Both the position numbers and the translations under genes were made by a program. A DNA stretch of 64,000 nucleotides from Autumnicola edwardsiae (GTDB lineage Bacteria; Bacteroidota; Bacteroidia; Flavobacteriales; Flavobacteriaceae), in NCBI RefSeq assembly GCF_031846505.1, contig NZ_JAVRHP010000003.1:1-64000 (forward strand). The letters run 5' to 3'. Below the pieces are notes generated by a model that worked only from the letters and a program-made list of their open reading frames with translations, searched no databases and was not told the origin of the DNA. This document shows, in pieces, positions 53,706 to 62,414 of the stretch. Position 1 is the stretch's first letter, and each line of letters opens with the position of its first letter.

Positions 53706-54311
53706 ATGAAGATGAAAAATATTATACTAATAGGTGCCTTTTCGGCTTTAATTTTCACTGCTTGTGAAGATAATGATAAGAAGGAACAGGAGCGGGCACA
53801 GGCTGAGCAGGTGGAAACCGAAAGAGAGGAAGCCTTAGCTGAAGAGCAGAGGGAGCTGGAAGGTAATAGCATTGTGGTAAAAACTATGGAGACCGATTCT
53901 TTAAGTACGTTAACCAATGCGCTTAAAAAAGCCGATTTGTCTGAAACTCTTAGAAAGGAACAAGGACCTTTTACTGTTTTTGCGCCAACAGATGCGGCTT
54001 TTAATGAGATAGACAAGGAAAAAATGGATAGCCTGATGAATAATGACAATCAGGATGAACTTTCAGATTTACTCAAATACCACGTTGTTGAAGATGAAAT
54101 TACTTCAGACGAACTAAGCCAGCAAATCCAGAGCAATAATGGCGAATATACTTTTAATACCATGGCAGGTGAAGAGATTACGGCTATGATGAGTGGTGAG
54201 GATATTGTACTTAGGGATGGAAGTGGTAATACAGCCACAATTACCCGCGCAGATATAAATGCTTCAAACGGGGTAGTGCACATGATAGATGCTGTAATTA
54301 TGAAAAAATAA
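53706..54311 (+). CDS. Fasciclin-domain lipoprotein
   Basis: A 201-residue lipoprotein (lipobox FTAC, near residue 20) with a charged, Glu-rich linker and one fasciclin (FAS1) domain: STLTNALKKADLSETLRKEQGPFTVFAPTDAAF and LLKYHVVEDEI, then the closing ASNGVVHMIDAVIM. FAS1 domains mediate cell adhesion and matrix binding. In Bacteroidota they are mostly surface or periplasmic proteins of uncertain role. The second Met (MKNIILIGAF) is an alternative start that keeps the signal. Confidence 0.9.
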   Translation: MKMKNIILIGAFSALIFTACEDNDKKEQERAQAEQVETEREEALAEEQRELEGNSIVVKTMETDSLSTLTNALKKADLSETLRKEQGPFTVFAPTDAAFNEIDKEKMDSLMNNDNQDELSDLLKYHVVEDEITSDELSQQIQSNNGEYTFNTMAGEEITAMMSGEDIVLRDGSGNTATITRADINASNGVVHMIDAVIMKK

Positions 54312-54344
54312 ATCCTGATTTCGCGATGAGGAGCAAATAAATAA

Positions 54345-54385
54345 AACCGGGAGACTACTTTTAAAGTAGCCTCTCGTTTTTTTTT
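54345..54385. terminator. Terminator between the fasciclin and murB genes
   Basis: The stem CGGGAG-ACTACTTT / AAAGTAG-CCTCTCG is followed by nine T's. It ends the rightward fasciclin gene immediately before the convergent murB stop. Confidence 0.88.
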
Positions 54386-55398
54386 CAGAATATATTAACC
54401 TCAGGTTCGAGCCGAATTTTAAATCTGTCTTCTACCGTTTCCTGAACTTTGTTCGATAATTGCAAAATTTCGGTTCCCGTTGCTGTTCCATAGTTTACCA
54501 GCACAAGCGCCTGATCTTTATGAACGCCGGCGTCGCCTTCTCTATAGCCTTTTAACCCGGCTTTTTCAATTAACCATCCTGCCGGGATTTTTACTTCCCG
54601 GGTTGAGACGGGATAAGAAGGGATTTCGGGATATTCCTGCTGCAGCTTCTCAAAATGCTTTACCGGAATAACCGGATTTTTAAAAAAACTTCCGCTATTC
54701 CCAAGAAGTTTTGGGTTTGGTAATTTTGCCTTTCTTATAGAGATTACAGCGTCAGAAATTTCTTTTACTCCTGCCAGTTTTATATTTCTCTCATCCAGGG
54801 CATTCTTAATGGCACCGTAACTGGTGCGTAGAATATGGTTTTTCTTCGTTAATCTAAAGGTGACACTGGTGATAATAAATTGACCTTTTAATTTGTTCTT
54901 AAAAACTGAATTGCGGTAGTCGAATTCACATAAATTTTTACTGAAGGTCTTCTGCTCAAGGGTTTGGATGCTAATAGCTTCGCATTCTTCAAAAACATCC
55001 TTTAATTCTACTCCGTAAGCTCCAATATTCTGAATAGGGGCAGTTCCCACATTGCCGGGAATAAGGGATAGATTTTCCAAACCGCCAAAACCCTGTGCGA
55101 GTGTCCAGAGAACAAATTCGTGCCAGTTTTCACCGGCACTGGCCTTTACAAGAACTTCATCTTCATTTTGAGAAATAATTTCTTTTCCTTTTAAATCTAT
55201 ATGAAGAACGGTTTTTTCAATATTTTTTGTCAGAAGCATATTGCTTCCGCCCCCGAGGATGAAAAGTTCGGAAGCATAGGTTTGCGCCAGGACCTCTTTA
55301 AGATCTTCTACGCTGCTTACAGATATAAAGCGCCTGGCCCTTACGTCAATTCCAAACGTATTATATTCCTTTAAAGAGGCGTTGCGCAATACATGCAT
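54385..55398 (-). CDS. murB: UDP-N-acetylenolpyruvoylglucosamine reductase
   Basis: A 337-residue FAD enzyme that makes UDP-N-acetylmuramate for peptidoglycan. The FAD-binding region has LFILGGGSNMLLTKNIEKTVLHI, NLSLIPGNVGTAPIQNIGAYG, and the substrate site includes the Ser in LLGNSGSFFKNPVI. Tyr in DYRNSVFKNKLKG and the closing EPEVNIF mark the type I (E. coli-like) enzyme. It follows the aminotransferase gene by one base, so both are on one transcript. Confidence 0.94.
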   Translation of the reverse strand: MHVLRNASLKEYNTFGIDVRARRFISVSSVEDLKEVLAQTYASELFILGGGSNMLLTKNIEKTVLHIDLKGKEIISQNEDEVLVKASAGENWHEFVLWTLAQGFGGLENLSLIPGNVGTAPIQNIGAYGVELKDVFEECEAISIQTLEQKTFSKNLCEFDYRNSVFKNKLKGQFIITSVTFRLTKKNHILRTSYGAIKNALDERNIKLAGVKEISDAVISIRKAKLPNPKLLGNSGSFFKNPVIPVKHFEKLQQEYPEIPSYPVSTREVKIPAGWLIEKAGLKGYREGDAGVHKDQALVLVNYGTATGTEILQLSNKVQETVEDRFKIRLEPEVNIF

Positions 55399-55399
55399 A

Positions 55400-56590
55400 C
55401 TACTTGTTATATTTCTTTAACGCTTCTTCGAGAATGGCTATTGAACGCTCAAGGTTCTCCCTTTTCAAAACGTAGGCTATTCTCACCTGGTTTAGTCCTG
55501 TATTTGGAGTAGAGTAAAAACCTGCTGCCGGTGCAACCATTACTGTTTCGTTATTATGCTGAAAATTCTCTAAAAGCCATTTTGCAAAATCTTCGGCATT
55601 TTCTACAGGAAGTTCTGCTATGCAATAGAAAGCTCCTTTTGGTTTGGCAACTTTAACTCCTTTAATTTTTTCCAGGCCTTCTATAAGAATGTTTCTTCTA
55701 AGAGTGTATTCCTTATTAACATCGTCAAAATACTCCTGCGGGGTGTCCAAAGCTGCTTCGCTGGCTATTTGAGCAAAAGTAGGCGGACTCAGTCTTGCTT
55801 GTGCAAACTTCATGGCAGCAGCGGTTACTTCTTTGTTCTTAGAGACAAGGCAACCAATCCTGGCACCGCACATGCTGTATCTCTTGGAAACAGAATCTAC
55901 CATTATGGCGTGTTCTTCTAATCCAGCAATACTCATAATAGAATGATGTGTTACTCCGTCGTATGCAAATTCGCGGTAAACTTCGTCGGCAACTACAAAA
56001 ATATCATGCTTTAGAGCGAGATCTGCTATTTGCTGAATTTCATCTTTAGTATAGAGGTAGCCGGTGGGGTTCCCGGGATTGCATAGAAGTATCGCCTTGG
56101 TTCTATCTGTGATCAGGTTTTCAAATTCACTTATTGGAGGCAAGGCAAAATTGTCTTCAAAAGAAGCCTGTATAGGCACAATGTTTACACCCGAAGTTTC
56201 TGCAAATGCATTATAATTGGCATAGAAAGGTTCAGGAATAATTATTTCGTCCCCAGGGTCTGTTATACTTCCCATGGTAAAGTTAAGCGCTTCAGAACCT
56301 CCTGTTGTAATTATAATATCATCGCTGCTAACCGGGATATCGTGTTTCTTGTAGTACTCTGCCAGTTTTTCCCTGTAACTTAGAAAGCCCGCCGAATGAC
56401 TATAGGAAAGAACTTCAATAGAATTGTTTTTTATAGCATCCAGTGCTCCTTGCGGAGTTTTAATATCTGGTTGGCCAATATTTAACTGGTAAATTGTCCT
56501 ACCTTCCCGTATAGCGGCTTCTGCATAAGGAACAAGCTTTCTAATAGGGGATTGGGGCATGTTTTGGCCCTTCTGTGAAATATTAGGCAT
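55400..56590 (-). CDS. PLP-dependent aminotransferase, class I (aspartate aminotransferase-like)
   Basis: A 396-residue fold-type I aminotransferase. The PLP Lys is in MVDSVSKRYSMCGARIG; other blocks are LNIGQPDIKTPQG, TTGGSEALNFTM, CNPGNPTGYLYTK and VVADEVYREFAYDG. The sequence is of the Ib aspartate/aromatic group, but substrate choice cannot be read. I start at the ATG at 56590; a TTG three codons upstream is less likely. murB follows one base after its stop. Confidence 0.88.
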   Translation of the reverse strand: MPNISQKGQNMPQSPIRKLVPYAEAAIREGRTIYQLNIGQPDIKTPQGALDAIKNNSIEVLSYSHSAGFLSYREKLAEYYKKHDIPVSSDDIIITTGGSEALNFTMGSITDPGDEIIIPEPFYANYNAFAETSGVNIVPIQASFEDNFALPPISEFENLITDRTKAILLCNPGNPTGYLYTKDEIQQIADLALKHDIFVVADEVYREFAYDGVTHHSIMSIAGLEEHAIMVDSVSKRYSMCGARIGCLVSKNKEVTAAAMKFAQARLSPPTFAQIASEAALDTPQEYFDDVNKEYTLRRNILIEGLEKIKGVKVAKPKGAFYCIAELPVENAEDFAKWLLENFQHNNETVMVAPAAGFYSTPNTGLNQVRIAYVLKRENLERSIAILEEALKKYNK

Positions 56591-56732
56591 AATTATCAAT
56601 TTTTAGAGAGTACAAAAGTGCAAAAATATTAGTAGAATTAATAGGTTTTCTGGGTAATATGTAGAAGATTGCCAGTGAAAAAAAAGGACGTATAGGGCTA
56701 ATTTTTTTTCTGTTTCAGGCTTCATAATAAAC

Positions 56733-56762
56733 AAAAAAACCTCCCAAATTTGGGAGGTCTGG
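56733..56762 (-). terminator. Terminator of the DUF1573 gene
   Basis: Minus-strand stem GACCTCCC / GGGAGGTT with an AAATTT loop and a T-run, 22 bases after the DUF1573 stop. Confidence 0.88.
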
Positions 56763-56783
56763 ATCATTGGAAAAAAGTCAATT

Positions 56784-57173
56784 TTAACTTTCTGTAGCTT
56801 CTTCAGCTAATACTTTTCCTTTTATCTTAAGGGCTTTTGTAGGCTCTTCGGCATTGGAATATACAGTTACCGTTTTTCTTATAGGTCCAACCCTTTTAGT
56901 GTCGTATTTCACTTCAATTGTTCCGGTTTCTCCCGGTGCAATGGGGCTCTCTGGTTTTGTAGGTATAGTACACCCACAGCTGGAGGCCACGTCTTTAATT
57001 ACAAGTGGCGCATCTCCCGTATTTGTAAACTCAAATACCCGAACTCCGTCACTTCCTTTCTTTATTTCGCCATAGTCAATCGTTTCAGACTTAAACTGCA
57101 TCTTAGCTGTCTGGGCAAGAGAAGTACCCACGCCTGCTAAGACCAATATGGCAATCATTACTAGCTTTTTCAT
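56784..57173 (-). CDS. DUF1573 domain protein, exported
   Basis: A 129-residue protein: a signal peptide (cleavage near SLAQ, residue 21) and one DUF1573 domain of the ASPM-SPD-2-Hydin type (IDYGEIKKGSDGVRVFEFTNTGDAPLVIKDVASSCGCTIP, read in parts; then GTIEVKYDTKRVGPIRKTVTVYSNA). The GCT Cys pair is conserved across the family. It is likely a secreted Ig-like protein of unknown role. It is transcribed alone, divergently from valS. Confidence 0.9.
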   Translation of the reverse strand: MKKLVMIAILVLAGVGTSLAQTAKMQFKSETIDYGEIKKGSDGVRVFEFTNTGDAPLVIKDVASSCGCTIPTKPESPIAPGETGTIEVKYDTKRVGPIRKTVTVYSNAEEPTKALKIKGKVLAEEATES

Positions 57174-57270
57174 AATTTTAGATTTAGATAGAAAGTAAAG
57201 ATAAGCTGAATTAAAAAAACAGGCAAAATTTTAATCAATTCAACTTCTTTTAAAATCCTTCAGTTATAAT

Positions 57271-57278
57271 TACTTTTG
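57271..57278 (+). promoter_or_regulatory. Bacteroidota -7 promoter element before valS
   Basis: TACTTTTG matches TAnnTTTG and lies 27 bases before the ATG at 57306, leaving a leader of about 20 bases. It covers the in-frame TTG at 57276 and so rules that out as start. Confidence 0.55.
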
Positions 57279-57305
57279 CCATTATTTCAAAAATTAGACC
57301 AAATT

Positions 57306-59936
57306 ATGGCTATTGCTTCCCATTATAACGCAAAACAAGTTGAAGACAAGTGGTACAAATACTGGATGGAAAACGGCTATTTCCATTCAGAAGTAGATGA
57401 AAGGGAGCCTTACACCATTGTAATTCCTCCGCCAAACGTCACCGGTATTTTGCACATGGGCCACATGCTGAATAATACAATTCAGGATGTTTTGGTAAGA
57501 CGGGCCCGTTTAAAGGGCTTTAATGCCTGCTGGGTTCCCGGGACAGATCATGCTTCTATTGCAACTGAAGCTAAAGTTGTAGCTAAACTTAAAGCTGAAG
57601 GAATTAATAAAAACGACCTGAGCCGCGAAGAATTTCTGGAACATGCCTGGGAGTGGACGCATAAGCACGGGGGGATAATTCTGGAGCAATTAAAAAAGCT
57701 GGGAGCCTCCTGTGACTGGGAAAGAACGAAGTTTACGATGGATGAAAAGATGTCTGCTTCAGTCATTAAGGTTTTTATTGATTTATATGAAAAGGGGTTG
57801 ATTTACAGGGGTTACCGAATGGTCAACTGGGATCCTGAAGCAAAGACCACCTTGTCTGATGAGGAAGTTATTCACCAGGAAAAACAAGGGCATCTTTATT
57901 ATTTGAAGTACAAAATTGAAGGTAGTGATGATACTTTAACCATTGCCACCACAAGGCCCGAAACTATTTTAGGAGATACGGCAATATGTATAAACCCCAA
58001 TGATGAACGATTTTTTCATCTTAAAGGTAAGAAAGCTATTGTTCCTATTAATAATCGCGTGATTCCAATAATTGAAGATGAATATGTAGACCTGGAATTT
58101 GGTACGGGATGTTTAAAGGTTACTCCGGCGCATGACGAGAATGACAAAATGTTGGGTGATAAGCATGATCTTGAAGTTATCGACATTTTAAACGATGATG
58201 CGACCCTTAATTCCTACGGATTGCATTATGAAGGTAAAGACCGGTTTGTGGTAAGAAAAGAAATTACTGCGGAATTAAAAGAACTGGGAATCCTGGTTAA
58301 AACCGAAGAACATATCAATAAAGTAGGCACCAGCGAACGTACCGGAGCGGTTATAGAGCCAAAATTGAGCGATCAATGGTTTTTAAAGATGAAAGATCTT
58401 GCCGAACCTGCAATAAAAGCGGTGGTTGGTGACGATATTAACCTTGTACCGGATAAATTCCTGAACACCTACAAACACTGGATGGAAAACGTACGGGATT
58501 GGAATGTATCCCGGCAATTATGGTGGGGGCAGCAGATTCCTGCTTATTACTATGGTGATGGGAAAGAAGATTTTGTTGTTGCTGAAAATCCTGAAGCTGC
58601 ACTCGAAAAAGTGAAAGAAAAGACAGGTAGCCAAAAATGGCAATTATCGGACATGATTCAGGATCAGGATGCTTTGGACACCTGGTTTTCTTCCTGGCTG
58701 TGGCCAATGAGTGTCTTTAATGGTATTCTGGAGCCGGAAAACGAAGAAATTCAATACTATTACCCTACAAACGACCTTGTAACTGCTCCTGAAATCCTCT
58801 TTTTCTGGGTAGCGCGCATGATTATGGCTGGATATGAGTATCGCGGAGAACGACCTTTTAAAAACGTCTATTTAACAGGAATAGTTCGCGATAAACAGCG
58901 CCGGAAGATGTCAAAATCCCTCGGAAATTCGCCAGATCCACTCGGTTTAATCGAACAATATGGTGCCGATGGTGTTAGGGTAGGGATGTTATTAAGTTCT
59001 CCTGCCGGGAACGATCTTATGTTTGATGAAGACCTTTGCAAGCAGGGTAGTGCGTTCACAAACAAAATATGGAATGCCTTCCGTCTTGTAAAAGGCTGGG
59101 AAGTTTCCGAAGAAAAAGAACAGGACGATACCTCGAAAATTGCCATTAATTGGTATAGGGCAAAATTTCAAAAAGCACTGCACGAAATTGAAGATCACTT
59201 CGATAAATACAGGATTAGCGATGCTTTAATGGCCACTTACAAACTTATCTGGGACGATTACTGTTCCTGGTTCCTTGAAATGGTAAAACCTGCTTTTGGA
59301 GAACCTATGGATGCCATTACTTTTAAAGAAGTTATTGCCATTCTTGAAGATAACCTGAAGATATTGCATCCGTTTACTCCGTTTTCTTCCGAAGAAATCT
59401 GGCAGGAAATAACAGGAAGGACTCCGCAGGAAGCTTTAATTATAGCAAAGTGGCCGGAAATAAAATCTTTTGATGAGAAGATCATTTCAGAGTTTAGTGT
59501 GGCCGCTGAGGTTATTACGGGGATTAGAAAAGTAAGAAAAGAGAAGAATATATCTTTTAAAAATGAGATTGAGTTTAAAGTTTTAAATAACGAAGAAACT
59601 TCAATTTTCTTTGACCCTGTAATTTCTAAAATGGGAAATCTTTCTAAACTGGAATATGTAGACCGGCAGGTTGAAGGCGCATTATCCTTTCGTGTAAAAT
59701 CGAACGATTATTTTGTGCCTGTAACGGGAGCTATAGATATTGATGCTGAAATAAAGAAACTGGAAGAGGAACTTACCTATACTGAAGGTTTTCTGAAATC
59801 TGTAGATAAAAAACTTTCTAACGAGCGGTTTGTGAATAATGCACCGGAAAAAGTGGTTGCTATAGAGAAAGCAAAAAAAGCAGATGCCGAATCTAAAGTA
59901 GAGGCTTTAAAGGCTAGTCTAAAAAGCCTGCAATAG
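57306..59936 (+). CDS. valS: Valyl-tRNA synthetase
   Basis: An 876-residue class I synthetase. The HIGH motif is HMGH in PPNVTGILHMGHML, and KMSKS is in DKQRRKMSKSLGNSPDP. The editing domain (TTRPETILGDTAICINP) and the WDNWVSR-like region (VRDWNVSRQLWWGQQIPAYY) are present, and the C-terminal coiled coil (EIKKLEEELTYTEGFLKSVDKKL) identifies ValRS. I start at the ATG at 57306. The coding sequence carries the repeat core AAAAATGGCAATTATCGG at 58633-58650. It is a single gene, with no clear terminator before the convergent acyl-CoA-binding protein gene. Confidence 0.95.
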   Translation: MAIASHYNAKQVEDKWYKYWMENGYFHSEVDEREPYTIVIPPPNVTGILHMGHMLNNTIQDVLVRRARLKGFNACWVPGTDHASIATEAKVVAKLKAEGINKNDLSREEFLEHAWEWTHKHGGIILEQLKKLGASCDWERTKFTMDEKMSASVIKVFIDLYEKGLIYRGYRMVNWDPEAKTTLSDEEVIHQEKQGHLYYLKYKIEGSDDTLTIATTRPETILGDTAICINPNDERFFHLKGKKAIVPINNRVIPIIEDEYVDLEFGTGCLKVTPAHDENDKMLGDKHDLEVIDILNDDATLNSYGLHYEGKDRFVVRKEITAELKELGILVKTEEHINKVGTSERTGAVIEPKLSDQWFLKMKDLAEPAIKAVVGDDINLVPDKFLNTYKHWMENVRDWNVSRQLWWGQQIPAYYYGDGKEDFVVAENPEAALEKVKEKTGSQKWQLSDMIQDQDALDTWFSSWLWPMSVFNGILEPENEEIQYYYPTNDLVTAPEILFFWVARMIMAGYEYRGERPFKNVYLTGIVRDKQRRKMSKSLGNSPDPLGLIEQYGADGVRVGMLLSSPAGNDLMFDEDLCKQGSAFTNKIWNAFRLVKGWEVSEEKEQDDTSKIAINWYRAKFQKALHEIEDHFDKYRISDALMATYKLIWDDYCSWFLEMVKPAFGEPMDAITFKEVIAILEDNLKILHPFTPFSSEEIWQEITGRTPQEALIIAKWPEIKSFDEKIISEFSVAAEVITGIRKVRKEKNISFKNEIEFKVLNNEETSIFFDPVISKMGNLSKLEYVDRQVEGALSFRVKSNDYFVPVTGAIDIDAEIKKLEEELTYTEGFLKSVDKKLSNERFVNNAPEKVVAIEKAKKADAESKVEALKASLKSLQ

Positions 59937-59966
59937 GAGCTTACTAGAAATAAATGGCAGTATGGC

Positions 59967-60242
59967 TTAATCTATGCTGCCAATATATTCTTCTACAAGA
60001 TCGATATATTTTTCCTGCGCCTCCTGCTTTGTCAGGTTTTTTACCTGGACTAAAGCATTTACTTTAAATGCAGAACGTAAATCTCCATCGCTTGTTGGAG
60101 GGAGATAAAAACCATTCTTTGAAGTAGCACGCTTGTAATAAGCATAGAAGTGAAGTAATACGTCCGGTGGAAACTTTTGCTCCGTAGTACTTGCCATTTT
60201 ATAGGCCTTTAAAAACTTTTTATAATTTTCCTCTGGCATCAT
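59967..60242 (-). CDS. Acyl-CoA-binding protein (ACBP family)
   Basis: A 91-residue all-helical protein of the ACBP family, otherwise best known from eukaryotes. Recognisable blocks are FPPDVLLHFYAYYKRATSKNG and FKVNALVQVKNLTKQEAQEKYIDLVEEYI; the Tyr and Lys residues that hold the CoA part fall in the YYKRAT region and after AQEKY. It probably buffers or delivers long-chain acyl-CoA. It is the last gene of the leftward series cdsA-psd-ACBP, nine bases after psd, which fits a lipid role. Either of two consecutive Met codons may start it. Confidence 0.85.
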   Translation of the reverse strand: MMPEENYKKFLKAYKMASTTEQKFPPDVLLHFYAYYKRATSKNGFYLPPTSDGDLRSAFKVNALVQVKNLTKQEAQEKYIDLVEEYIGSID

Positions 60243-60250
60243 TCATCCAA

Positions 60251-60907
60251 TTAATCCTGAATTTTTCCTATCACAGTAACGCCACCTTTAACCTTTTGGT
60301 TAAGTTCTACATTTAATGGTGTACCTAAAGGCATAAAAACATCTACACGCGAACCAAATTTAATAAAACCGCTGTCGCTTCCCTGTACAACTTCATCTCC
60401 TTCCTTAGCATAATTCACTATTCGCTTTGCCATGGCTCCGGCAATTTGCCTGTAAAGAATTTCTCCTGTTACTTCATTTTCTACCACTACCGTAGTCCTT
60501 TCGTTCTCTTCACTGGATTTAGGATGCCAGGCAACGAGAAATTTGCCGGGATGATATTTGCTGAATTTTACTTTTCCTCCTACGGGATGGCGGGTAACAT
60601 GTACATTTATTGGAGACATGAAAATCGACACCTGTAGCCTTTTATCTTTAAAATATTCTTTTTCATGAACTTCTTCAATAACTACAACTTTTCCGTCTAC
60701 CGGTGACACAACAGTTTCCTTGTTAATTGCCGTCGCTCTCTTCGGATTTCTGAAAAACTGGAGGACGAGCAGGAAAAGTAATATTGTTACGATTAGGATT
60801 GCGAATTTAATCCAGTACGTGTTTATTAAACTGTAACTTAGAACATTTATTGCAATTAAAAGAATTGCAGTAACGATCATTATCTTGTAACCTTCTTTAT
60901 GAAACAT
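60251..60907 (-). CDS. psd: Phosphatidylserine decarboxylase, short form
   Basis: A 218-residue inner-membrane enzyme that makes phosphatidylethanolamine. Two N-terminal TM segments precede the catalytic domain with VVSPVDGKVVVIEE, MSPINVHVTRHPV and AWHPKSSEENER. Self-cleavage to the pyruvoyl form would be at the Gly-Ser of FIKFGSRVDVFMPLG. The short, archaeal-like form is common in Bacteroidota. Its start overlaps the cdsA end by 11 bases, so the two are coupled, and the upstream product CDP-diacylglycerol comes from CdsA. Confidence 0.94.
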   Translation of the reverse strand: MFHKEGYKIMIVTAILLIAINVLSYSLINTYWIKFAILIVTILLFLLVLQFFRNPKRATAINKETVVSPVDGKVVVIEEVHEKEYFKDKRLQVSIFMSPINVHVTRHPVGGKVKFSKYHPGKFLVAWHPKSSEENERTTVVVENEVTGEILYRQIAGAMAKRIVNYAKEGDEVVQGSDSGFIKFGSRVDVFMPLGTPLNVELNQKVKGGVTVIGKIQD

Positions 60908-61700
60908 AATCTAATAGGTATAAATAAGCATAAACAAAGGGACTGGCGAAAATAATACTGTCAAGCCTGTCGAATAAGCCGCCATGGCCAGGCATAAGTT
61001 TTCCACTGTCTTTTACTCCCGCCTGTCTTTTAAACTTGGACTGGATCAAATCTCCCAGTGTACCAAAAATACTCAATATTACGGCTAATCCCAACCAAAC
61101 GGGGAAAGTTAAAAATTCGGTATAATAATGAATAAAATAACTTGCTGCGCAGCTAAAAATCAATCCGCCCAGGAAACCTTCAATTGTTTTTTTGGGCGAA
61201 ATGCGTTCAAAAAGTTTTCTGCGACCAAAATTCTTACCTACAATAAAGGCAAAAGTGTCGTTGGTCCAGATCAATACAAAAATCCCTACAACCAGCTTGG
61301 GAATAAAGACCCCGGCAATAGTTGGAATAAGGGTTAGGAAAATTACCGACGAGATGAGATAGAAAATAATAATGATATATTTCTTCTTTTCAAACACCGG
61401 AATTTTATTGACCACCATTAAGTCTTTCACAAGGAAAAGGTTTACAAAGATGGTAATAAAAAGTAGCAGGATCGTGGCGTCCTGGTCAAATTTGAGGTAA
61501 CTAAAAAGGTAGAACAGCAATGCCTGGACAGCGTATAGCGCATAACTTTTGAGGTGCAGTAATTTCTGCATTTCAATTAAGCACACGAGCCCGAGTAAAT
61601 AGAATAGGGTAATGAAGATAAATTCAGAAGAAAGGATAGAGGCTACCAAAATGGATATATACAATAATCCCGAAATAGTTCTGATTATGGCTTCCCTCAT
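60897..61700 (-). CDS. cdsA: Phosphatidate cytidylyltransferase
   Basis: A 267-residue polytopic membrane enzyme that makes CDP-diacylglycerol from phosphatidate and CTP. The signature is in the C-terminal half: GDLIQSKFKRQAGVKDSGKLMPGHGGLFDRLDSI (given here as parts: metal-binding D, KRxxxVKD, PGHGGxxDRxDS). NDTFAFIVGKNFGRRKL is the other conserved block. It overlaps psd by 11 bases and follows the LUD-domain gene by three, so the three are one operon. Confidence 0.95.
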   Translation of the reverse strand: MREAIIRTISGLLYISILVASILSSEFIFITLFYLLGLVCLIEMQKLLHLKSYALYAVQALLFYLFSYLKFDQDATILLLFITIFVNLFLVKDLMVVNKIPVFEKKKYIIIIFYLISSVIFLTLIPTIAGVFIPKLVVGIFVLIWTNDTFAFIVGKNFGRRKLFERISPKKTIEGFLGGLIFSCAASYFIHYYTEFLTFPVWLGLAVILSIFGTLGDLIQSKFKRQAGVKDSGKLMPGHGGLFDRLDSIIFASPFVYAYLYLLDYVS

Positions 61701-61703
61701 ATA

Positions 61704-62315
61704 TTAAAGATCTTCAAGAAGAAGCAAATACAGATTTTTAGTGCTACTTCCATAGCTCATAAAGTCACCTTCTTTCTGCGTTTCAAAGTTTTTAATAGTA
61801 GTGATGTTGGAGGGAATGTGCTGTTTATTTCTGAATTTGATACCGCGCAATCCTTCGCCTATAGTATCAATAAGCTGACTGGTGGAGGCAAGAACAACAA
61901 AATTTGCAGGTAAGTCATGCAATTTACTCTCCTTTATCTGGTTTGACGAGATAAGGATCGAGCCATCGTTAGCAACAAGATATTCACAGGTTGAAAGAAA
62001 AAAAGCTGCCTGGGAAGATCTGTTAAACTCCAGGTTGAAGTTATTGAATTTATCACGAAGCGCCTGGTCAAAGCAGAAACATTCCTTTTCGTACCAGTCA
62101 TTTTCCAGCAGGATATTGTCAAAAGCTTCCAAAACTTCTTCGTTGCTTTCACAATAGAGGAATTTTCCTCCATTGTTTCTGAAATTAAGCATGAACCTTT
62201 CGTCTGTAGGTAGTTTTACCTCAGGCATATACTTTCCCCTATCAGCTTTCTCAGGATTATCCTGATTTTTGTCTGATTTAGATTTAGGGTTCAGGAATCT
62301 GCTAAATAGACTCAT
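61704..62315 (-). CDS. LUD-domain protein
   Basis: A 203-residue soluble protein. A charged N-terminal stretch of about 50 residues precedes an LUD (lactate-utilisation, LutC-like) domain: NNGGKFLYCESNEEVLEAFDNIL, AAFFLSTCEYLVANDGSILISSNQ and FVVLASTSQLIDTIGEGL. The domain is found in LutB/LutC but stands alone here, and no lactate genes are near. The conserved place between ftsH and cdsA in flavobacteria, as I recall it, suggests an envelope or quality-control role, but this is unproven. Confidence 0.82.
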   Translation of the reverse strand: MSLFSRFLNPKSKSDKNQDNPEKADRGKYMPEVKLPTDERFMLNFRNNGGKFLYCESNEEVLEAFDNILLENDWYEKECFCFDQALRDKFNNFNLEFNRSSQAAFFLSTCEYLVANDGSILISSNQIKESKLHDLPANFVVLASTSQLIDTIGEGLRGIKFRNKQHIPSNITTIKNFETQKEGDFMSYGSSTKNLYLLLLEDL

Positions 62316-62356
62316 AGAGTATTTGGTGTGGTTCTCAACGTCATTTATCCCAAAGG

Positions 62357-62398
62357 TAAAAAATCTTAATTTAACCTTAGGTCAAATTAAGATTTTTT
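62357..62398. terminator. Terminator after ftsH
   Basis: A long AT-rich stem (AAAAAATCTTAATTTAACC / GGTCAAATTAAGATTTTTT, with one mismatch) gives a T-run on the minus strand just after the ftsH stop, so ftsH is separated from the LUD-cdsA-psd operon. Confidence 0.8.
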
Positions 62399-62414
62399 AC
62401 AGATGTCCGGAAAA

